A DNA stretch of 7,441 nucleotides from Oscillibacter sp. (lineage in GTDB: Bacteria > Bacillota > Clostridia > Oscillospirales > Oscillospiraceae): contig VSMY01000118.1 in the NCBI GenBank assembly GCA_009773995.1, forward strand, positions 1 to 7,441, written 5' to 3'. A program made the translations under genes and the position numbers. Every line of letters starts with the position of its first letter. Position 1 is the first letter of the stretch. The notes below the pieces were generated by a model, which did no database searches, was not told where the DNA came from, and worked only from the letters and a program-made list of their open reading frames with translations. This document shows positions 1 through 4,550 of the stretch, piece after piece.

Positions 1-606
1 CGGCGGGAGCGCCCCGAGCGCAGGGAGCGTCCCCCCCGAGAGAAGAAGGAACAGAAAAAAGAGCGCCCCGCCCCCCGGCCGGAGTCCGTCCGGGAGGAGC
101 CCGCTCCCTCTCAGCCCGTTTCCCTGGGCGAGGAGGTGGACGACGAGAAGGCCGCGGCCATCAAGGCCTTCCTGGGGGGCCTCCTGGAGCACATGGACAG
201 CGCCGCCGAGGTGAAGGTCTACCTTCCCGAGAATGGGCGCTACAAGGTCATCCTGGAAGGCCAGGGCCTGGGGGCCCTGATCGGCCGCCGGGGCGAGACC
301 CTGGACGCGATTCAGCAGATTACCAGCTACGCCGTGAACCGTGGCGGCGGGCCTCGGGTCCGCATCCACCTGGACGCGGAGAACTACCGGGCCAAGCGGG
401 AGCAGAGCCTCCAGCACCTGGCCCGGAAGGTGGCGGGCAAGGTGGTCCGCTACCGCCGCAGCGTTACCTTGGAGCCCATGAACGCCTATGAGCGGCACGT
501 GATCCACACGGCCCTCCAGGACTTCGAGGGCGTGACCACCTACTCCACCGGCACGGACCCCAACCGCCGGGTGGTGGTGGCCTTCGACCGGGGCGAGAGG
601 CACTGA
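1..606 (+). CDS. jag: Jag/KhpB (SpoIIIJ-associated) RNA-binding protein, 5'-truncated
   Basis: The reading frame is open from base 1 and ends at TGA 604-606, leaving 201 residues; the true start lies before the window. The first ~45 residues are a charged Arg/Glu/Pro/Lys-rich linker, as is usual between the N-terminal Jag domain (absent here) and the KH domain. The KH domain carries the IGRRGETLDAIQ signature (GxxG loop, bases 280-294). The C-terminal R3H domain has its Arg-x3-His motif (Arg at 493-495, His at 505-507) and ends in the typical TYSTGTDPNRRVVV strand. In Firmicutes, Jag/KhpB/EloR is a cytoplasmic RNA-binding protein that pairs with KhpA and affects cell elongation and post-transcriptional control. 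The gene usually follows rnpA and yidC. The GTG at 136 is internal and is not the start, because the KH-proximal linker continues upstream in frame. Family assignment is secure; the RNA targets are unknown. Confidence 0.95.
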   Translation, partial: RRERPERRERPPREKKEQKKERPAPRPESVREEPAPSQPVSLGEEVDDEKAAAIKAFLGGLLEHMDSAAEVKVYLPENGRYKVILEGQGLGALIGRRGETLDAIQQITSYAVNRGGGPRVRIHLDAENYRAKREQSLQHLARKVAGKVVRYRRSVTLEPMNAYERHVIHTALQDFEGVTTYSTGTDPNRRVVVAFDRGERH

Positions 607-614
607 AAACGCAC

Positions 615-643
615 TTGACTTTTGCCTGTTCCCAGAGTATACT
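615..643 (+). promoter_or_regulatory. Near-consensus sigma-A promoter just after jag
   Basis: TTGACT (615-620) is followed by an exact 17-nt spacer and TATACT (638-643), five of six matches in each box. It begins 9 nt after the jag stop codon. Transcription would start near 650 and run right. No gene on that strand lies downstream, because the next genes are convergent, so the promoter appears to serve only a short RNA. Confidence 0.7.
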
Positions 644-649
644 GTAGTT

Positions 650-730
650 GAACTTAGAAAGGATATAGTTCAAGTGTTCACCTAAAAGCGGAGCGCCCGG
701 AAGTTGCAGCTTCCGGGCGCTCCTTTCTTT
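650..730 (+). ncRNA. Candidate orphan small RNA (~80 nt) between jag and rqcH
   Basis: The unit is defined by the promoter at 615-643 and a perfect terminator hairpin at 690-723 with a T-rich tail to 730. Between them is no open frame of useful length; a GTG at 674 gives only three codons before TAA. A 5' hairpin is possible, pairing TTGAACT (648-654) with AGTTCAA (667-673). Its loop contains AGAAAGGA, which resembles a Shine-Dalgarno or other GGA protein-binding site. No known RNA family is recognised. It could instead be a remnant leader whose gene was lost, or a leader peptide/attenuator. Start and end are inferred from the signals, with an uncertainty of a few bases. Confidence 0.45.
690..730. 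terminator. Strong intrinsic terminator, probably bidirectional (jag/sRNA and rqcH operon)
   Basis: The arms 690-703 and 710-723 form a perfect 14-bp GC-rich stem with a 6-nt loop (TTGCAG). On the plus strand it is followed by TTTCTTT (724-730), a good U-tract. On the minus strand the stem is followed by CGCTTTT, a weaker tail, so it may also end the rsmA-mrnC-rqcH transcript, whose last stop codon lies 20 bases away. Confidence 0.88.
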
Positions 731-742
731 GCGCACGAATCC

Positions 743-2482
743 TTATTTCACCCGCAGCTTTTCCACCGCAGACTCCTCCGGCGTGACGTTCACGGTGCGG
801 TACGTCGTATAGATCACCATGCCCGGCCGGCCTCCGGCGGGCTTTTTCACATTGCGGACCTCGGTCACGTCCACCGGCACGTTTCCGCTCTCACGGGCCT
901 GGGAGAACCAGGCGGCAAGCATGGCCGCCTCGGCGACGTCTCTCTCCGACGGGGCCCGCCCGGCGCAGCGGAGGATCACATGGGACCCGTGGATCTTCTG
1001 GGTGTGGAGCCAGAGGTCCCGCCGGTCCGCGTCCTTCAATGTCAGCTTGTCGTTCTGGCGGTTGTTCCGGCCCACCTGGACCCGGAGGCCCGAGGACGTG
1101 CGGAACTCCCAGGGGGCGGCGGGGCGGGACTTGTCCTTTTTCCCCTTGCCCTGCTTCTTAAGGAAGCCCGCCTCCCGGAGCTCGGCGCGGATATCCAGGT
1201 AGTCCGCCTCCGTCTCCGCCTGGGCAATCTCCGCCAGGACGCTCTCCAGGTACTCCAAGTCCCGCCGGGCCAGGTCCATCTGCTCCCGGAGGTGCTTTTC
1301 CGCCGTCTTGGCCTTGGCGTAGCGCTTGTAATACTTGGCGGCGTTCTGCTGGGGGGTCAGCAGAGGGTCCAGGGGGACGGCAACGGGGGCGTTGTCCTCG
1401 TAATAGTTCTCGCACTCCAAGCGGGCCTGTCCCCGCTCCATCCGATAGAGGTTGGCGGTGATGAGGTCCCCCTGGACCCGGAGCTTGTCCCGGTCCTGGG
1501 TGGCAGCGTACTCCTTTTCCTGAAGGGCCAGCTTCCGCCGGAGGCGGTCTCTTGCCGTCGTGGCTGCCCGGAGGAGGTCCGCCCCCCGCTGGCGGGCCCG
1601 CTCCTGCTTTTCCCGGGCGGCATAGAAGGCGTCCAGCAGGGCCGAAAAGCTGGGGTAGGTTACGCTCTCCGCCGCGCCGCCGTACTGGCCCACGGGCACG
1701 CAGGCGAAGTCCAGGGGCCTGCCGTCCCGGAGGAGGCAGACGGGGGTGAAGCGCTCCTCCCGGACCCGGCTCTGGAACTCCTCCAGAGCCCGCCACAGGG
1801 GGCCGGGGCCCTCCATTTGAAAGACGCAGGTATCCACATCCCCCGCCGCACGGAAGCTGAGCTCCCGTGCCATCAGGGGGGAGAGGCCGAAGTACTCATC
1901 CAGTAAAAAGCCGTCCAGGGTCTTCTCCGCCGGGGCGGCGGAGAAGCGGGCGGCAAAGCCCGCCTCCGTTTCCTCCAAAAAGGGCAGGCGGCCCGTGGAG
2001 GCGGGAGGCTGGTAGAAGAGACCCGGAAGCACCTGCCGCGCGGCGGACATGTCCGCGTCCACCCGGCGGAGGCTGTCGATGATCCGGTCCTCTTCGTCCA
2101 GAAGGATGAGGTTGGACCGGCGGCCCATGGCCTCCAGCACCAGCGTCCGCTTCCCCGCCCGGCCCAGCTCGTCGGAGGCGTCGAAGGCGATCTTCACCAG
2201 CCGCTCCAGGGGGGGCTGGTCAAGGCCCGCCACCCGCGCCCCGGAGAGGTGCTTGCGCAGGAGCATGCAGAACATGGGAGGCTCCGCCGGGTTGTCCCGG
2301 AGGACCTCCGTTAATTGCAGCCGGGGGGCTCCCGCCCCGGCGTTCAGCAAAAGGCGCTTTCCCCGGAAGAGGAGGACCACCTGGTCCCTGGCGGGCTGCT
2401 GGACCTTGTCCACCCGGAGGCCCGTCAGCTGGGGCCGCAGCTCCGCCGCGACGGCCTGTAAACAGATTGCGTCAATGGCCAT
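743..2482 (-). CDS. rqcH: RqcH, NFACT-family ribosome quality control protein (Rqc2 homologue; formerly FbpA/YloA)
   Basis: The product is 579 residues, close to the family norm. RqcH binds 50S subunits carrying peptidyl-tRNA from stalled ribosomes and recruits tRNA-Ala to add C-terminal alanine tails that mark the chain for degradation. Visible domains: NFACT-N at about 1-180 (PPMFCMLLRKHLSG at 68-81, LEAMGRRSNLILLD at 116-129); a helix-hairpin-helix-like piece near 198-213; a two-stranded coiled coil at about 286-425; and NFACT-R (DUF814) from 457, with VGRNNRQND at 470-478 and GSHVI at 499-503. The Asp-Arg pair needed for tailing in characterised homologues (D97/R98 in B. subtilis) aligns with Glu93-Arg94 here. 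The ATG follows a GGAGG site and overlaps the mrnC stop by 11 nt, suggesting coupled translation. The older name 'fibronectin-binding protein' is misleading, since there is no signal peptide. Confidence 0.95.
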   Translation of the reverse strand: MAIDAICLQAVAAELRPQLTGLRVDKVQQPARDQVVLLFRGKRLLLNAGAGAPRLQLTEVLRDNPAEPPMFCMLLRKHLSGARVAGLDQPPLERLVKIAFDASDELGRAGKRTLVLEAMGRRSNLILLDEEDRIIDSLRRVDADMSAARQVLPGLFYQPPASTGRLPFLEETEAGFAARFSAAPAEKTLDGFLLDEYFGLSPLMARELSFRAAGDVDTCVFQMEGPGPLWRALEEFQSRVREERFTPVCLLRDGRPLDFACVPVGQYGGAAESVTYPSFSALLDAFYAAREKQERARQRGADLLRAATTARDRLRRKLALQEKEYAATQDRDKLRVQGDLITANLYRMERGQARLECENYYEDNAPVAVPLDPLLTPQQNAAKYYKRYAKAKTAEKHLREQMDLARRDLEYLESVLAEIAQAETEADYLDIRAELREAGFLKKQGKGKKDKSRPAAPWEFRTSSGLRVQVGRNNRQNDKLTLKDADRRDLWLHTQKIHGSHVILRCAGRAPSERDVAEAAMLAAWFSQARESGNVPVDVTEVRNVKKPAGGRPGMVIYTTYRTVNVTPEESAVEKLRVK

Positions 2483-2891
2483 GGCGTTCCTCCCCCTCCA
2501 TCATGATGCAAAAGAGCTCGTTGATGCGCTCCGTCTCCCCCTGGAGGTAGAGCCAGCCCAGCAGCGCCTCCAGGGCCGTGGCCTCGCCGTACTGGGCCCG
2601 GCTGGCATGGTGGGGGACGGTGTGGACCTGGGCGTTCCGCCCCCGGCGGAAGACGGCCTTCTCGTCCTCCGTCAGCAGGGGCTTGATCCGCTCCGCCTTC
2701 TCCGCCTGGGACTCGGCGCAGACCAGGCCGACGGCCGCCCGGTGCATCCCCCGGCCCGTGGCCCCGCCGTGGGCGCAGAGCCAGGCGCGGACCAAGAGCT
2801 CGAACACCGCGTCCCCCATGTGGGCCAGGCCGATGGAGCTGATTTCCAGGATGTGGTCCCGGCTCAGCTCCGGGTGAAAGTAGTTTTCCAT
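2472..2891 (-). CDS. mrnC: Mini-ribonuclease III (MrnC)
   Basis: The product is 139 residues: an RNase III catalytic domain without a double-stranded-RNA-binding domain. In Firmicutes this dimeric enzyme trims the 5' and 3' ends of 23S rRNA precursor within the 50S particle. The catalytic signature is LAHMGDAVFELLVR (Asp27) and the second acidic residue is Glu108 in ATALEALLGWLYL; the RRGRNA motif lies at 82-87. I chose the ATG at 2891 because AAGGAG sits 6 nt before it and overlaps the rsmA stop codon. A TTG at 2912 would add seven residues, but it lies inside the end of rsmA and has no matching ribosome binding site. In many Firmicutes mrnC sits next to cysS; here it sits between rsmA and rqcH, in a ribosome-themed operon. 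Confidence 0.93.
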   Translation of the reverse strand: MENYFHPELSRDHILEISSIGLAHMGDAVFELLVRAWLCAHGGATGRGMHRAAVGLVCAESQAEKAERIKPLLTEDEKAVFRRGRNAQVHTVPHHASRAQYGEATALEALLGWLYLQGETERINELFCIMMEGEERHGH

Positions 2892-2901
2892 CGCGCACTC
2901 C

Positions 2902-3753
2902 TTATTTCGCAAGTTCCGCCGCCAGATGGGCGAAGTCCTGAAGGGTCAGCTTCTCCCCCCGGACGCCTTCGGGGAGGCCCAGGGAGGCGATCGCGCCCTG
3001 TATGGCCTCCTTCCCCCGTTCCGGCAGGGCGGCGGCCAGGCTGTTGGACAGGGTCTTCCGCCGGAGCAGGAAGGCCCCCCGGACCACGCGGAAGAAAAAC
3101 GCCTCGTCCTCCACCTCCACGGCGGGCTTTTCCCGCCGGACGCACCGGAGGACGGCGGAGTCTACCTTGGGGGCCGGGAGGAACTTCGCCGCCGGAACGT
3201 CAAAGAGGATCTCGGTTTCCATATGGTACTGGAGCCAGAGGGTGAAGGCCCCGCCGTCGGAAGAGCCCTGCCGGGCCGCCAGGCGGCGGGCCACTTCCTT
3301 CTGGAGGAGGACGGTAATGCTCTCAAAGCAGGGGGCCTCCACCAGCTTCGTCAGCACCGGGGTGGTGATGTTGTAGGGGAGGTTCGCGCAGACCAGGGGC
3401 CGGAGGCCCGGAAACTTCTCCGCCGCCAGGGCGGCAAGATCCAGCTTCAGGGCGTCTCCGGGGACGATCTCCACGTTGCCATAGGGGGCCATGGTCTCCG
3501 CCAGCAGGGGGAGGAGCTTCCTGTCCAATTCAATGGACACGACCTTCCCGGCCCGCTCCGCCAGCTCCGCCGTCAGGCATCCCACGCCCGGCCCGATTTC
3601 CAGCACGCCGCAGTCCTTGTCCGCCTGAGAGGCGGCGGATATCGCCGCCGGGACGGCGGGGTCGATGAGGAAATTTTGCCCCAGGGACTTGGAGAAGTGG
3701 AAGCCGTGCCGCCCCAAGAGGGCGCGGAGGGTTTCCCGGTCGCAGAGATTCAT
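2902..3753 (-). CDS. rsmA: RsmA/KsgA, 16S rRNA adenine-N6,N6-dimethyltransferase
   Basis: The product is 283 residues, full length. It dimethylates two adjacent adenines in the 3'-terminal helix 45 of 16S rRNA (A1518 and A1519 in E. coli) late in 30S assembly, using S-adenosylmethionine. Visible motifs: GQNFL (25-29), the SAM-binding motif I VLEIGPGVGCLT (50-61), acidic motif II IELD (74-77), GDA (99-101), the catalytic NLPY (124-127), and the C-terminal helical signature with RRKTLSNSL (231-239). The ATG at 3753 follows a weak GAAAGG-type site about 10 nt upstream. It is the first gene of the operon; mrnC begins 10 nt after its stop. Loss of KsgA gives kasugamycin resistance in other bacteria. 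The call is secure. Confidence 0.97.
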   Translation of the reverse strand: MNLCDRETLRALLGRHGFHFSKSLGQNFLIDPAVPAAISAASQADKDCGVLEIGPGVGCLTAELAERAGKVVSIELDRKLLPLLAETMAPYGNVEIVPGDALKLDLAALAAEKFPGLRPLVCANLPYNITTPVLTKLVEAPCFESITVLLQKEVARRLAARQGSSDGGAFTLWLQYHMETEILFDVPAAKFLPAPKVDSAVLRCVRREKPAVEVEDEAFFFRVVRGAFLLRRKTLSNSLAAALPERGKEAIQGAIASLGLPEGVRGEKLTLQDFAHLAAELAK

Positions 3754-3788
3754 GGCCTGTCCGCCTTTCCGATGTGAGTTTCAAGGGC

Positions 3789-3797
3789 AGTATATCA
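3789..3797 (-). promoter_or_regulatory. Extended -10 promoter for the rsmA-mrnC-rqcH operon
   Basis: Read on the minus strand this is TGATATACT: a TGn extension plus TATACT (plus-strand 3789-3794). No good -35 lies 16-18 nt upstream (best is TTTCCT, three of six), which fits an extended -10 promoter. It would give an rsmA leader of about 30 nt. Confidence 0.55.
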
Positions 3798-3836
3798 GAA
3801 AACCGGCGGGGAGGAAAGGGGAAAACTGCACAGGAC

Positions 3837-3864
3837 TTGCAATCTCCGGAGAATTTGGTATACT
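3837..3864 (+). promoter_or_regulatory. Sigma-A promoter for the CAT-like gene
   Basis: TTGCAA (3837-3842), a 16-nt spacer, and TATACT (3859-3864). The expected start near 3871 leaves a leader of about 24 nt that holds the AAAGGAGG ribosome binding site (3877-3884), 10 nt before the ATG at 3895. No operator or attenuator is seen in so short a leader. Confidence 0.65.
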
Positions 3865-3894
3865 TATTTCCATCAGAAAGGAGGCGTTTCCCCC

Positions 3895-4515
3895 ATGACC
3901 CACATTGTCGACCGGGCCTCCTGGCCCCGGCGGGAGCTGTTTGACTTCTTCTCCCCCATGTCCCAGCCCTTCTTCTCCGTCACCTTCCGCCAGGACGTGA
4001 CGGGGCTCTGCCGCTTCGCCAAGGAAAACCGCCTCTCCTTCTACCATTCCCTGGTGTACCTCTGCACCCAGGCGGTGAATCAGGTGGAGGCGTTCCGCTA
4101 CGCCCTCCGGGGGGAGGACCTGGTGCTGTTCGATCAGAGAATTCCCAGCTTCACGGACTTAAAGCCCGGAGCGGAGACCTTCCATATCGTCACCCTGCCC
4201 ATGGAGGCGGATATCCGCGCCTTCTGCGCCGCCGCCAGGGCCAAAAGCGCCGCCCAGACCGCCTTCCTGGACCAGGAGGACAGCCTGGACCTCATCTACT
4301 TCACCTGCCTTCCCTGGGTGGAGCTGACGGCCCTGACCAACGAGCGGAACTTCGACCCCGACGACGCCGTGCCCCGGATCGCCTGGGGAAAGTACGCCCA
4401 GGAGGGAGACCGAAAGGTCCTCCACATCTCCCTGGAGCTGAACCACCGCTTTGTGGACGGCCTCCACGTAGGGCGGTTCCACGAGGCGCTGGACGCTCTG
4501 ATAGAAGCCCTGTAA
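3895..4515 (+). CDS. Chloramphenicol acetyltransferase-like (CatA-fold) acyltransferase
   Basis: The product is 206 residues, near the usual CAT length of 210-220. The C-terminal catalytic motif HxxxDG is intact: NHRFVDGLHVGRF places the general-base histidine at 184 and the structural aspartate at 188. The other conserved core block, N-x-S-x-x-PW in classical CATs, reads YFTCLPW here (135-141): threonine 137 replaces the transition-state serine and tyrosine 135 replaces the asparagine. The SFYHSLVYLCTQAVN stretch (48-62) matches the CAT helix that normally follows the sheet-forming N-terminus. The fold implies a trimeric cytoplasmic acetyl-CoA-dependent acyltransferase. Because of the changed pocket, chloramphenicol may not be the substrate, and resistance should not be assumed. 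The gene stands alone, with its own promoter, AAAGGAGG site and terminator. Fold is confident; substrate is unknown. Confidence 0.85.
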   Translation: MTHIVDRASWPRRELFDFFSPMSQPFFSVTFRQDVTGLCRFAKENRLSFYHSLVYLCTQAVNQVEAFRYALRGEDLVLFDQRIPSFTDLKPGAETFHIVTLPMEADIRAFCAAARAKSAAQTAFLDQEDSLDLIYFTCLPWVELTALTNERNFDPDDAVPRIAWGKYAQEGDRKVLHISLELNHRFVDGLHVGRFHEALDALIEAL

Positions 4516-4517
4516 AA

Positions 4518-4550
4518 AGAGGACCGGGAAGCTCTCCCGGTCCTCTCGTT
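4518..4550. terminator. Bidirectional terminator between the convergent CAT-like and anti-sigma-like genes
   Basis: A perfect 12-bp stem (4518-4529 with 4535-4546) has a 5-nt loop. On the plus strand it is followed by CGTTTTA. On the minus strand it is followed by TTTTTAC, a better U-tract. It lies 2 nt after the plus-strand stop codon (4513-4515) and 4 nt beyond the minus-strand stop (4551-4553), so it very likely serves both. Confidence 0.87.

Noticed and set aside
136..138. GTG at 136 as the start of the first gene
   Set aside because: The frame is open to base 1 and encodes a Jag-like linker, so the gene starts upstream of the window.
704..1906. A 400-codon plus-strand open frame antisense to rqcH
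   Set aside because: It starts at a TTG inside the terminator loop, has no ribosome binding site, and its translation matches no family pattern; rqcH on the other strand has clear motifs.
743..2482. Annotation of rqcH as a fibronectin-binding surface adhesin
   Set aside because: There is no signal peptide or anchor, and the NFACT-N, coiled-coil and NFACT-R order and operon context point to ribosome quality control.
2892..2912. Upstream TTG start for mrnC at 2912
   Set aside because: It lies inside the rsmA coding end; the AAGGAG site fits the ATG at 2891 instead.
2049..3777. Long plus-strand frames antisense to rqcH, mrnC and rsmA
   Set aside because: They are compositional shadows: Arg/Pro-rich, without start signals, and overlapping three well-supported genes.
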